From Streptomyces sp. CC0208 (GTDB taxonomy: Bacteria > Actinomycetota > Actinomycetes > Streptomycetales > Streptomycetaceae), in contig NZ_CP031969.1 of NCBI RefSeq assembly GCF_003443735.1, positions 2,914,001-2,978,000 of the forward strand: a stretch of 64,000 nt of DNA. The letters run 5' to 3'. Under the pieces are notes generated by a model. That model was not told the origin of the DNA, did no database searches, and was given only the letters and a program-made list of their open reading frames with translations. Positions 26,125 through 34,637 of this stretch are shown one piece after another. Position numbers and translations under genes: made by a program. Numbering within the stretch: the first letter of the stretch is position 1; every line of letters begins with the position of its first letter.

Positions 26125-26320
26125 GACCTTGACGATAGGTCCGCCGACGGTGCGACGGAACCGGGACGCGTTGTGACACACGCCCTGTTGCGGTTTGGGC
26201 GGGGGGCCTGTGTGGGTGCCGGGTCAGGTTGTCGGGCGGGTGCGGGCAGCTGCGCTGGGCTTGGGCCGGGCGCCTATGGAGGTGCCGGTTCGGTTTTGGG
26301 GCGGCTGCAGGTCGTTGGGG

Positions 26321-26600
26321 GCTGGTCGCGCAGTTCCCCGCGCCCCTAGGGGGTTGCAGTCACCTGCGCCACGATGGACCGTTCGCCGCGTACGGCGGGA
26401 AGGGGACGGGGTGGGGGGTGTCCGCCCGCAGCGGCCGGCGTCCATTACAGGGCCCCTTCTGAAGCGACCGAGCCGCCGGACCGAGGACGGACACCCCCCA
26501 CCCCGGCCCCGACCCCAAACCACACCGCACGCGCTACACAAGCCCCCACCGAACCCGCAGCTGCGCCGCAGGCATCAGGGGCGCGGGGAACTGCGCAAAA
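26321..26600. repeat. Nested inverted-repeat element in an otherwise empty intergenic region
   Basis: The gap 26125-26728 has no gene. Outer arms GGTCGCGCAGTTCCCCGCGCCCCT (26324-26347) and its near-complement AGGGGCGCGGGGAACTGCGC (26577-26596) enclose a second pair: the 18-bp CGGGGTGGGGGGTGTCCG (26407-26424) and its exact complement (26488-26505). The outer GGGGCGCGGGGAACTGCGC motif is a sequence I recognise as widely repeated between Streptomyces genes. A third degenerate copy lies near 59926. Confidence 0.75.
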
Positions 26601-26728
26601 ACGCCCGCCCCCACCAACCCGCACCCGCACAACCCGCCCCCGCCCCCCAATCAGCCCCACCCAAAGGCAAAAAACGGCCCCGCCCGGAAACCCACCCGGA
26701 CGGGACCCCTCACACCAAGCACCACTAC

Positions 26729-27952
26729 TCAGCGACGAGCAACACCCTCCGCCCGAGCCGCCGCAGCAACCGCCGCCGTGACCGCAGGAGCCACCCGCTC
26801 GTCGAACGGCGACGGAATGACATAGTCGGCCGCGAGATCGTCACCGACCACCGCCGCCAGCGCCTCCGCCGCCGCGATCTTCATGCCCTCCGTGATCCGC
26901 GAGGCACGCACCTGCAGCGCCCCCGCGAAGATCCCCGGAAACGCCAGCACATTGTTGATCTGGTTCGGGAAGTCGGACCGCCCGGTGGCCACCACGGCCG
27001 CGTACTTGTGCGCGACCTCGGGGTGCACCTCGGGGTCCGGGTTGGCCATCGCGAACACGAAGGCCCCCTTCGCCATGGAGGCGACCGCGGACTCCGCGAC
27101 CGTACCGCCGGACACGCCGATGAAGACGTCCGCACCCGCGAGCGCGTCCTCCAGCGACCCGGACAGGCCCGCCTTGTTGGTGAACCCGGCCACTTCCCGC
27201 TTCACGGGCGTGAGGTCGTCCCGGTCACTCGACACGACACCCTTGCGGTCGGCCACCAGAACATCCCCGATGCCCGCCTCGACCAGCATCTTGGCGATGG
27301 CCACACCCGCGGCACCCGCACCCGAGATGACGGCACGCAGGTCTCCGATCGAGCGCCCGCTCAGCCGCGCCGCGTTCCGCAGGGCGGCCAGCGTCACGAC
27401 CGCGGTCCCGTGCTGGTCGTCGTGGAACACGGGGATGTCGAGCCGCTCCTGGAGCCGCCGCTCGATCTCGAAGCACCGGGGAGCCGAGATGTCCTCGAGG
27501 TTCACGCCGCCGAAGGACGGCGCGAGTCGGACCACGGTCTCGATGATCTCGTCGACGTCGGTGCAGGCCAGCGCGAGCGGAACCGCGTCCACTCCGCCGA
27601 ACTGCTTGAAGAGGATCGCCTTGCCCTCCATCACCGGGAGGGAGGCCTCGGGCCCGATGTCACCGAGCCCCAGCACGGCCGTACCGTCCGTCACGACGGC
27701 GACGACCGACGACTTCCACGTGTAGTCGTGCACGAGGTCCGGCTGCTCGGCGATGGCGCTGCACACCTTCGCCACGCCGGGCGTGTACGCGAGGGACAGG
27801 TCGTCCTTGTCACGGACCGGCACGGTGGCCTGCACAGCCATCTTGCCGCCGCGGTGCAGCGCGAACGCGGGGTCGAAGGAATCGAGGGGCTCGGCCCCTC
27901 CGTCCTGTCCCGTATCGCTGTCGCTGCGAGGATTGACGATCTCCGCTGCCAC
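26729..27952 (-). CDS. NAD(P)-dependent malic enzyme
   Basis: A 407-residue short-form malic enzyme from GTG 27952 (AAGGGG nine bases upstream). Signature residues: SLAYTPGVAKVC near 55, VTDGTAVLGLGDIGP near 88-102, KAILFKQFGGVDAVPL with the catalytic lysine, FHDDQHGTAVV for the metal, and a Rossmann SGAGAAGVAIAKML. It oxidatively decarboxylates malate to pyruvate, supplying NADPH or NADH; S. coelicolor has an NADP-specific enzyme at the equivalent place, from memory. It lacks the phosphotransacetylase-like tail of MaeB-type enzymes. Confidence 0.93.
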   Translation of the reverse strand: MAAEIVNPRSDSDTGQDGGAEPLDSFDPAFALHRGGKMAVQATVPVRDKDDLSLAYTPGVAKVCSAIAEQPDLVHDYTWKSSVVAVVTDGTAVLGLGDIGPEASLPVMEGKAILFKQFGGVDAVPLALACTDVDEIIETVVRLAPSFGGVNLEDISAPRCFEIERRLQERLDIPVFHDDQHGTAVVTLAALRNAARLSGRSIGDLRAVISGAGAAGVAIAKMLVEAGIGDVLVADRKGVVSSDRDDLTPVKREVAGFTNKAGLSGSLEDALAGADVFIGVSGGTVAESAVASMAKGAFVFAMANPDPEVHPEVAHKYAAVVATGRSDFPNQINNVLAFPGIFAGALQVRASRITEGMKIAAAEALAAVVGDDLAADYVIPSPFDERVAPAVTAAVAAAARAEGVARR

Positions 27953-28597
27953 TTTGTCTTACCCCTTAGGTCTTCATGGTTTGAGGGTGGCCACTCCTGG
28001 TTGAGAAGTGGGCGGGCACCGCGTACGGCCCTGATCACTGATGCGTACGGGCCGGCACGCGACGGGCGCGCCGCACACGCGCCCTGAGCCCCGGATGAGG
28101 GGTGTAAAGAACCTTCTTACCGGACGACCGGCGTCGAGGACGAGTCCAATACGTCCAAGGTCACATGCCGGAACGTAAATCGATCATCGATCATCGGAGG
28201 GCGGTGACATGAATCATGGGAGGCCATCCGGACAAACCATCGGCAGGCCCTTGACGATCACCGGAGAGCCGATCAACCGGCCGCGGTCCGCCCCGGTCCG
28301 GCCCCTCGCTCCGCGTCCGGCACCGCAGATCTTCCGGCCGGAATGCCAGATTCCCGCAGATGGTCCGGCCGTGATGTACGGACATGGTGCGGTTCGGGGG
28401 CCACCCGTTATGCGATTTTGATGTGACCGGCGCCCTGAATGGTCCAGTCCGAATGGCAAGATGCCGTCATCAAACGAGGTCGCGGCACTCGAAGGCGTGT
28501 GCTCTCGTCGACCTGAGGAATGAAGGCAGCGCTGCCGGACTGATCGGCAGCCGCCCCGCCCATCGGCAACTCCACCCATCCGCCGGAGGAACCCACC
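27953..28597. other. Divergent intergenic region between malic enzyme and ABC transporter genes
   Basis: About 645 bp holding two divergent promoters. Overlapping ATCGATCATCGATCATCGG repeats lie near 28178-28198. A 70-codon open frame at 28209-28421 follows a good GGAGG site but has poor codon bias and is listed under rejected items. No other structure was recognised. Confidence 0.5.
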
Positions 28598-29557
28598 ATG
28601 ACCGCAAGCTCCACCCGTCGTACGACCGCCGCGCGCACCAGGACAGCCGCGGTAGGTGCGATCGCGGTCGCAGGCGCCCTGATTCTCACCGGTTGCGGTG
28701 ACCAGACGGACAGCGGCGGCAGCAGCAAGGAGTCGTCGTCGTCCAGCAAGGCCCCGCTGTTCGACAAGCTGCCCGCGAAGATCCAGAAGGCGGGTGTCAT
28801 CAAGGTCGGCACCAACGCCGAGTACGCCCCCATGGAGTACCAGGAGGGCGGCAAGATCGTCGGCGTCGACCCCGACATCGCCGCCGCGCTGGGCAAGCAG
28901 CTGGGCGTGGAGTTCCAGTTCACCTCGGGCTCCTTCGACGGCCTGATCAGCTCCCTGAACTCCGGGCGCTACGACGTCGCCATGTCCTCCATCACGGACA
29001 CCAAGGCGCGCCAGGAGGGTCTGGACGACAAGGGCAAGAAGCTGGGCCCGGGTGTCGACTTCGTCGACTACTTCACGGCCGGCACCGCCATCTACGTCCA
29101 GAAGGGCAACCCGAAGAAGATCGGCTCGATCGAGGACCTCTGCGGCCAGAAGGTCGCCGTGCAGCACGGCACCACCTACGAGCAGGCCCTGCAGAAGCAG
29201 TCCACGGCGTGCACGGCGGCCGGCAAGAAGAAGCTCGACATCGAGTCGTTCGACAACGACACCGAGGCCCAGACCCGCGTGAAGTCGGGCGGCGCCGTCG
29301 CGGGCGTCAACGACTACCCGGTGGCCGTGGACATCGCCCGCAAGGCCGATGGCGGCAACGCCTTCGAGGTCGTCGGCGAGCAGGTCGACGCCGGTCCGTT
29401 CGGCATCGCCGTGAACAAGGAGAACAAGGAGCTCACGAGCGCCCTGGAGGCGGCCGTGAACGCCATCATCCAGGACGGCACGTACAAGAAGGTCCTGGAC
29501 AAGTGGGGCGCCCAGACCGGCGCCGTCGACAAGGCCGCGGTCAACGGCGGCAAGTGA
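28598..29557 (+). CDS. Amino acid ABC transporter substrate-binding lipoprotein
   Basis: A 319-residue family 3 solute-binding protein. A hydrophobic signal ends in the lipobox LTGC (C33), followed by a Ser/Gly linker. The binding domain starts GVIKVGTNAEYAPMEYQEGGKIVGVDPDIA, then FDGLISSLNSGRYDVAMSSI, characteristic of polar amino acid receptors. GGAGGA lies just upstream of the ATG. First gene of a three-gene transporter operon. Confidence 0.93.
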   Translation: MTASSTRRTTAARTRTAAVGAIAVAGALILTGCGDQTDSGGSSKESSSSSKAPLFDKLPAKIQKAGVIKVGTNAEYAPMEYQEGGKIVGVDPDIAAALGKQLGVEFQFTSGSFDGLISSLNSGRYDVAMSSITDTKARQEGLDDKGKKLGPGVDFVDYFTAGTAIYVQKGNPKKIGSIEDLCGQKVAVQHGTTYEQALQKQSTACTAAGKKKLDIESFDNDTEAQTRVKSGGAVAGVNDYPVAVDIARKADGGNAFEVVGEQVDAGPFGIAVNKENKELTSALEAAVNAIIQDGTYKKVLDKWGAQTGAVDKAAVNGGK

Positions 29558-29587
29558 CGGACCCCGTACCACTGAAGGGCAGTCACT

Positions 29588-30526
29588 GTGACTGAGAAGA
29601 TCGACAAGGAGCCGGCGGACACGCCACCGCGGGCCTCCCTCGCGCCGGAGACCATCAAGGCCATCCCGGTCCGCCACTACGGCCGCTACGTCAGCGCGGT
29701 CATCGTGCTGGCGCTGGTGGCCCTGCTGGTCAACGCGTTCGCCACCGCCGAGAAGATCCAGTGGAGCGCGGTCGGCGACAAGCTGTTCGACTCCACGGTC
29801 CTCGCCGGTGCCGGCCGCACCCTGCTCATCAGCATCCTGGCGATGATCGTGGGCGTGGTCCTCGGCGTCCTGCTGGCCGTGATGCGCCTCTCCAAGAACC
29901 CGGTGACGAGCTGGGTGGCCTGGGCCTACATCTGGTTCTTCCGCGGGACCCCGGTCTACGTCCAGCTCCTCCTCTGGTTCAACCTGGCGCTGATCTTCCC
30001 GATGCTGAATCTCGGTCCGATCTACAAGGACGAGATGACGGACGTGATGACCCCGTTCATGTGTGCCCTGCTGGGCCTCGGCCTCAACGAGGCCGCGTAC
30101 ATGGCGGAGATCTGCCGCGCCGGTCTGATGGCCGTCGACGAGGGCCAGACGGAGGCCGCGCACGCGCTCGGCATGAGCCACGGCAAGACCCTGCGCCGTA
30201 TCGTGATCCCGCAGGCGATGCGGGTGATCGTGCCGCCGACCGGCAACGAGTTCATCAACATGCTGAAGACCTCGTCGCTGGTGTACGCGGTGACGTACAA
30301 CGAACTGCTGCGCGCCACCTCGACCATCGGTTCGACCTCGTACGCCGTGATGGAGATGCTGTTCGTGGCGTCCATCTGGTACCTGGTCATGACCAGTGTG
30401 TTCAGCGTCTTCCAGTACTACCTGGAGCGCCGTTTCGCCCGCGGTTCGTCCCGGAGCCTGCCGCCGACGCCGTGGCAGAAGATCAGGGTCAACCTGATGG
30501 CCTTCAGTCGCGAGAGGAGCGTGTGA
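29588..30526 (+). CDS. Amino acid ABC transporter permease
   Basis: A 312-residue membrane protein of the HisMQ/GlnP type with five to six helices. The permease loop reads [37 protein letters not shown], the standard EAA motif of polar amino acid permeases. The N-terminal 35 residues are cytoplasmic. GAAGGG precedes GTG 29588. A single permease, so it probably works as a homodimer. Confidence 0.93.
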   Translation: MTEKIDKEPADTPPRASLAPETIKAIPVRHYGRYVSAVIVLALVALLVNAFATAEKIQWSAVGDKLFDSTVLAGAGRTLLISILAMIVGVVLGVLLAVMRLSKNPVTSWVAWAYIWFFRGTPVYVQLLLWFNLALIFPMLNLGPIYKDEMTDVMTPFMCALLGLGLNEAAYMAEICRAGLMAVDEGQTEAAHALGMSHGKTLRRIVIPQAMRVIVPPTGNEFINMLKTSSLVYAVTYNELLRATSTIGSTSYAVMEMLFVASIWYLVMTSVFSVFQYYLERRFARGSSRSLPPTPWQKIRVNLMAFSRERSV

Positions 30527-30527
30527 C

Positions 30528-31289
30528 GTGACCGCCATGGTGAAGGCCGAGGCCGTCCACAAGTCCTTCGGCCTGGTGGAGGTCCTCAAGGGCATCGACC
30601 TGGAGGTGAAGACCGGCGAGGTCTTCTGCCTCATCGGCCCCTCGGGCTCCGGCAAGTCGACCTTCCTCAGGTGCATCAACCACCTGGAGAAGGTCAACGC
30701 CGGCCGGCTCTACGTCGACGGCGAGCTGGTCGGCTACCGCGAGAAGGGCGACAAGCTGTACGAGCTCAAGGACAGCGAGGTCGCCCTGCAGCGCCGGGAC
30801 ATCGGCATGGTGTTCCAGCGGTTCAACCTGTTCCCGCACATGACGGCCGTCGAGAACGTCATGGAGGCGCCGGTCCAGGTCAAGGGCACGAGCCGGGCCC
30901 AGGCCCGGGAGCGTGCGCGGGAGCTGCTGGAGAAGGTCGGCCTGGCCGACAAGGCGGGCAGCTACCCCGCTCAGCTCTCCGGCGGCCAGCAGCAGCGGGT
31001 GGCGATCGCCCGGGCGCTGGCGATGGACCCGAAGCTGATGCTCTTCGACGAGCCGACCTCGGCCCTCGACCCGGAGCTGGTGGGTGACGTCCTCGACGTC
31101 ATGCGCGACCTCGCCGAGTCCGGCATGACGATGGTCGTCGTCACCCACGAGATGGGCTTCGCCCGCGAGGTCGGCGACAGCCTGGTCTTCATGGACGGCG
31201 GCGTGGTCGTCGAGTCCGGCGACCCCCGCGAGGTCCTGACGAACCCTCAGCACGAGCGCACCCAGGCGTTCCTGTCGAAGGTCCTCTAG
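30528..31289 (+). CDS. Amino acid ABC transporter ATP-binding protein
   Basis: A 253-residue ATPase with Walker [11 protein letters not shown]-loop [17 protein letters not shown], signature [15 protein letters not shown], Walker [16 protein letters not shown] and switch histidine [10 protein letters not shown]. The insertion [19 protein letters not shown] after strand 3 is seen in a subset of actinobacterial amino acid importers. GTG 30528 follows GAGGAG; ATG 30537 is an alternative start. Confidence 0.94.
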   Translation: MTAMVKAEAVHKSFGLVEVLKGIDLEVKTGEVFCLIGPSGSGKSTFLRCINHLEKVNAGRLYVDGELVGYREKGDKLYELKDSEVALQRRDIGMVFQRFNLFPHMTAVENVMEAPVQVKGTSRAQARERARELLEKVGLADKAGSYPAQLSGGQQQRVAIARALAMDPKLMLFDEPTSALDPELVGDVLDVMRDLAESGMTMVVVTHEMGFAREVGDSLVFMDGGVVVESGDPREVLTNPQHERTQAFLSKVL

Positions 31290-31302
31290 CGGTACTACGT
31301 CG

Positions 31303-31336
31303 AAGGGGCGGTACGGGACATCCCGTACCGCCCCTT
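31303..31336 (+). terminator. Hairpin terminator after the ABC transporter operon
   Basis: A 16-bp perfect stem AAGGGGCGGTACGGGA/TCCCGTACCGCCCCTT (31303-31318 and 31321-31336) followed by TCG. Three copies of GCATGAGC follow at about 31339-31362. Confidence 0.88.
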
Positions 31337-31388
31337 TCGCATGAGCGCATGAGCGCATGAGCGCGTAGCCGCCCGGCCGCCCGGCCGC

Positions 31389-32147
31389 CTACTTGAGCGC
31401 GAGCAGCAGTGTGTCCGACGGCGAGCACCACACCGGCCGGGCCTCCCCGAAGCCCTTGTCGCGCAGCACGCGTGCGTGCCACGCGGCGGACGGCATGTCC
31501 CCGTCGGCGTGCTCGCCGTAGATCTCGAAGCGGCGCGCCGTCGGTCCGGCGAGGACGGGGTCCTCGGCGGCGACCTGCCACCATGCCGCCCAGTCGAGGG
31601 CGCCGTCCCGCTTGGCCTGGTCCATCTGCGTGTGACGCTGCGCGCGTTCGGCCGCGTTGATCCGGGGGGTGGTCTCGTCGATCATGTGGTCGGCGTTCAT
31701 GAAGACACCGCCGTCGCGGACGAGTTCCGCGATCCGGCCGTAGAGGGCCGCGAGGGGTTCGCTGTGCAGCCAGTGCAGGGCCGTGGCGGTCAGGACGGCG
31801 TCGTAGGAGTCGTACGGCAGTTTCGACGGCCAGTGCGGGTCCTTGAGGTCGGCCGTGACGAGGGTGACCCGCTCGTCGTCCGCGAAGGTGCCCTCGGCGA
31901 TGGCGAGGAGCGCCGGGTCGAGGTCAACCCCGGTGCTCGTGGCCTCGGGGAACCGGGCGAGCAGCCTGGCCGTGATACTGCCTGTGCCGCACGCGAGGTC
32001 GAGCACGCGCGGCCGGGGCCCGACGAGGGCTTCGACCATGTCCAGCATGACCCGGAACCGCTCCTCGCGGTCCGGCATGTACCACTCCTGCTGCCGGTCC
32101 CAGCTCTCCTGCCAGGCCTGCCAGTCGGTTCCGAGACCAGTCGTCAT
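31389..32147 (-). CDS. Class I SAM-dependent methyltransferase
   Basis: A 252-residue methyltransferase from ATG 32147 (AGGGGG six bases upstream). Motif I RVLDLACGTGSITARLL (about 52-68), acidic residue in STGVDLDPALL, motif IV YDAVLTATALHWL. The ADHMIDETTP...QRHTQMDQAKRDGALDWAAWW region is typical of the trans-aconitate-methyltransferase-like group. Substrate unknown. Confidence 0.85.
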   Translation of the reverse strand: MTTGLGTDWQAWQESWDRQQEWYMPDREERFRVMLDMVEALVGPRPRVLDLACGTGSITARLLARFPEATSTGVDLDPALLAIAEGTFADDERVTLVTADLKDPHWPSKLPYDSYDAVLTATALHWLHSEPLAALYGRIAELVRDGGVFMNADHMIDETTPRINAAERAQRHTQMDQAKRDGALDWAAWWQVAAEDPVLAGPTARRFEIYGEHADGDMPSAAWHARVLRDKGFGEARPVWCSPSDTLLLALK

Positions 32148-32246
32148 GGGAGCCCCCTGTCCACTCACTGTCGTAATACCCTGGAAGCACGATCAGCTGT
32201 TACCCGACCGCACCACGACGATAGAACGCCTCCGTAAGGACTACAA

Positions 32247-32876
32247 GTGGAACTGGCCTATTACTCGGACTACGCCGTACGTCTGGTCAACAGCGAGGAC
32301 CCGGCCCGGGGCAAGGACACCCTGACCTCGGTGGAGGCCGTCCGCGACCTGTTCGGCGGCAACGGCACGGGCGCCCGCCGTGCCACCGACGCCGACGTCA
32401 CCCGGTTCCGTTCGGTCCGGGCCCGGCTGCGGTCGGTCTTCGAGGCGGCGGACAACGGCGACGAGACGCTCGCGGTGGACCTGCTGAACTCGCTCCTGCT
32501 GGAGTTCCCGGTGAGCCCGCAGATCTCCGGGCACGACTTCCGCGACGACGACGGCCGCCCGCTGTGGCACATGCACCTGGCGAACCACCCGTCCAACGCC
32601 ACCGCCGGGTACGCGGCGATCGCGGCGATGGGTCTGGCCTTCCACCTCACCGAGTACGGCGTGGACCGGCTCGGCCTGTGCGAGGCCGCGCCCTGTCGCA
32701 ACGCCTACCTCGACACCTCGACGAACCGCTCCCGGCGCTACTGCTCCGACCGCTGCGCCACCCGCGCCAACGTGGCCGCCTACCGCGCCCGCAAGCGCCT
32801 GGAGGCCGACCGGTCAGGCAGGACGGGCCGTACGGCGGACAGCGCCCAGCGCACGGCGGCCAGCGGCGAGCGCTGA
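32247..32876 (+). CDS. CGNR zinc-finger protein (ABATE domain)
   Basis: A 209-residue protein: an N-terminal ABATE domain (DYAVRLVNSEDP to GLAFHLTEYGVDRLGLCEA) and a C-terminal zinc finger C-x4-C...C-x3-C with CRNAYLDTSTNRSRRYCSDRC, ending in a basic tail. These proteins are thought to be DNA-binding stress-response regulators. The last 97 bases overlap the convergent sodX gene on the other strand. Confidence 0.9.
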   Translation: MELAYYSDYAVRLVNSEDPARGKDTLTSVEAVRDLFGGNGTGARRATDADVTRFRSVRARLRSVFEAADNGDETLAVDLLNSLLLEFPVSPQISGHDFRDDDGRPLWHMHLANHPSNATAGYAAIAAMGLAFHLTEYGVDRLGLCEAAPCRNAYLDTSTNRSRRYCSDRCATRANVAAYRARKRLEADRSGRTGRTADSAQRTAASGER

Positions 32877-33217
32877 GCGGGCCCGAACGGCCGGTACCTG
32901 AGCCGGGCCTTGCCCAGCACCAGCTCCTCCGGTACGACGCCGTAGTCCGTGCTGTCGCCGCCCGCGAACGCGTTGTCGCCGAGCACCCACCAGCCGCCCT
33001 CGCGCCGCTCCACGGCCCGTTTGACGACGAGCAGGTCCTGCTGGAAGGGATGCCGCAGGACCACGATGTCACCGGGGACGACCCTGGCCCCCCAGTGCAC
33101 GACCAGTTGGTCCCCGTGCCGGAGCGTGGGCACCATCGACGGCCCGGTCACCTCGGCCACCCCCACGAAGGGCAGCAGCGGCCTCCCCCGCTCGGTCTCC
33201 TGCGACAGCTCCGGCAT
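32780..33217 (-). CDS. sodX: Nickel-type superoxide dismutase maturation protease SodX
   Basis: A 145-residue S26 (signal-peptidase-like) protease. Catalytic serine in VTGPSMVPTLRHGD (about residue 28) and lysine in VVKRAVERREGGW (about 68), with GDNAFAGGDSTDYG as the box-E-like motif. It removes the N-terminal leader of pro-SodN so that the new His1 can bind nickel. No membrane anchor is visible. ATG 33217 is chosen because GGGGAGG lies eight bases upstream; ATG 33286 would add 23 residues. Divergent from sodN. Confidence 0.92.
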   Translation of the reverse strand: MPELSQETERGRPLLPFVGVAEVTGPSMVPTLRHGDQLVVHWGARVVPGDIVVLRHPFQQDLLVVKRAVERREGGWWVLGDNAFAGGDSTDYGVVPEELVLGKARLRYRPFGPAQRSPLAAVRWALSAVRPVLPDRSASRRLRAR

Positions 33218-33362
33218 CCCCGGCACCTCCCCGGTACGTTCATCCACCAGTCTCAGTCTGACCCCGGACTTTTGTCCTAAGCCCATGGGGGCACCCGCGA
33301 ATTCAGCTCTCCCAGGGAGTAATGTCGCACCTGAGAAGACGATCACGAGGAAGGAATGCTCC

Positions 33363-33758
33363 ATGCTTTCCCGCCTGTTTGCCCCCAAGGTCAAGGTCAG
33401 CGCACACTGCGACCTGCCCTGCGGTGTGTACGACCCGGCCCAGGCCCGCATCGAGGCGGAGTCGGTGAAGGCCGTGCAGGAGAAGATGGCCGCCAACGAC
33501 GACCCGCACTTCCAGGCGCGTGCCACGGTCATCAAGGAGCAGCGCGCCGAGCTCGCGAAGCACCACGTTTCCGTGCTCTGGAGCGACTACTTCAAGCCCC
33601 CGCACTTCGAGAAGTACCCGGAGCTGCACCAGCTGGTCAACGACGCCCTCAAGGCCCTCTCGGCCGCCAAGGCGTCGACCGACCCGGCCACCGGTCAGAA
33701 GGCTCTGGACTACATCGCCCAGATCGACAAGATCTTCTGGGAGACCAAGAATGCCTAG
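33363..33758 (+). CDS. sodN: Nickel superoxide dismutase
   Basis: The 131-residue precursor has a 14-residue leader (MLSRLFAPKVKVSA) followed by the nickel hook HCDLPCGVYDP, where His1, Cys2 and Cys6 of the mature protein bind nickel. The rest is the four-helix bundle ending DYIAQIDKIFWETKNA. It removes superoxide in the cytoplasm as a homohexamer. Expression rises with nickel in Streptomyces. Leader removal needs SodX, encoded divergently next door. Confidence 0.98.
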   Translation: MLSRLFAPKVKVSAHCDLPCGVYDPAQARIEAESVKAVQEKMAANDDPHFQARATVIKEQRAELAKHHVSVLWSDYFKPPHFEKYPELHQLVNDALKALSAAKASTDPATGQKALDYIAQIDKIFWETKNA

Positions 33759-33815
33759 GGCGACAAGCTGACGGAAAGGGGCTCGACCGGCTCGCGGCCG
33801 GCGAGCCCCTTCTTC
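33759..33815 (+). terminator. sodN 3' untranslated region and terminator (possible s-SodF-type small RNA)
   Basis: The stem AAGGGGCTCG/CGAGCCCCTT (33776-33785 and 33802-33811), with an inner CCGG/CCGG pair and a following TTCTTCG, ends the sodN transcript. In S. coelicolor the sodN 3' end is processed to a small RNA of about 90 nt that silences sodF. The terminator here is in the right place for its 3' end; the pairing region could not be checked because sodF is not in the window. Confidence 0.75.
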
Positions 33816-33833
33816 GTGCCGTGCTGCAGCACC

Positions 33834-34637
33834 TCAGCTCAGCACGAGCAGCACCGCCAGTGCCACGAGCAGGGAGTCGATCCGGTCCAGCAGGCCGCCG
33901 GAGCCCGGCAGCCAGTGGCCCGCGTCCTTGACTCGCGCCCCTCTCTTGATCATGGACTCCAGCAGGTCCCCGGCAGGTCCCCCGACCGCCACCGCGAGCG
34001 CCATCGGCCAGGTCAGCGCGGACAGTCCGGCGAGTACGCCGAGCCCGGCCGCGGCCCCCGCCAGGGTCCCGCTCCACCGCTTGGCCGGGGACAGCGGCGA
34101 CAAGCGCGGCCCGCCCAGCCGTCGCCCGGCGAAGTACGCCGCGATGTCGGCGACCGAGACCGCCACGAACAGTGCCAGCCCGGTCGCCCCGAGCGGCACC
34201 AGCGCGGCCAGCACGCCCAGCCAGGCCAGCCCGAGCAGCCCGGCACCGAGCCGGCGCAGCCCCTGCTCGGCGTCGCCGCCCACCAACGGCACCGCGGCCA
34301 CCGCCAGCGCTCCGACCGCCAGCGCCCGCAGCACCTCTCCGGGCGCCAGCCAGGCGGTCAGCACCACACCCGCCACCGCCGCGGCCAGCACCGCACGGTC
34401 CACCCGGCCCAGCAGCATCAGCCCGCCGAACTCCAGCACCGCGATCACCCCGACCACGACGGCGACGGCCGCGGTACCCGGCTCGCCCCACCAGAAGGCC
34501 GCGGTGACCAGCGGCACCCCGACCGCCCAGGCGCACCACCGGACCATGAGCTCGCGGCGCCGGGACACCGCCACCGCGACACCGCTCAGCGCCAGCGCCC
34601 CGCCGAGGAAGGGCGCCAGAGAGGCGACGGTGGTCAT
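33834..34637 (-). CDS. CdsA-type phosphatidate cytidylyltransferase-like membrane protein
   Basis: A 267-residue protein with about eight membrane helices. The CTP-transferase signature is clear at the C-terminus: ESMIKRGARVKDAGHWLPGSGGLLDRIDSLL, matching S-x-x-K-R...K-D...P-G-x-G-G-x-x-D-R-x-D. It should transfer CMP from CTP to a phosphorylated lipid or other membrane substrate. Its start overlaps the stop of the upstream aminotransferase fusion (ATGA), so it may activate a product of that enzyme rather than be the housekeeping CdsA. That role is inferred. Confidence 0.85.
   Translation of the reverse strand: MTTVASLAPFLGGALALSGVAVAVSRRRELMVRWCAWAVGVPLVTAAFWWGEPGTAAVAVVVGVIAVLEFGGLMLLGRVDRAVLAAAVAGVVLTAWLAPGEVLRALAVGALAVAAVPLVGGDAEQGLRRLGAGLLGLAWLGVLAALVPLGATGLALFVAVSVADIAAYFAGRRLGGPRLSPLSPAKRWSGTLAGAAAGLGVLAGLSALTWPMALAVAVGGPAGDLLESMIKRGARVKDAGHWLPGSGGLLDRIDSLLVALAVLLVLS

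Noticed and set aside
28209..28421. A 70-codon frame with a good GGAGG site upstream of the ABC transporter operon
   Set aside because: Third-position G+C is clearly lower than in neighbouring genes and the translation (Pro/Arg-rich) has no recognisable feature. A leader peptide cannot be excluded.
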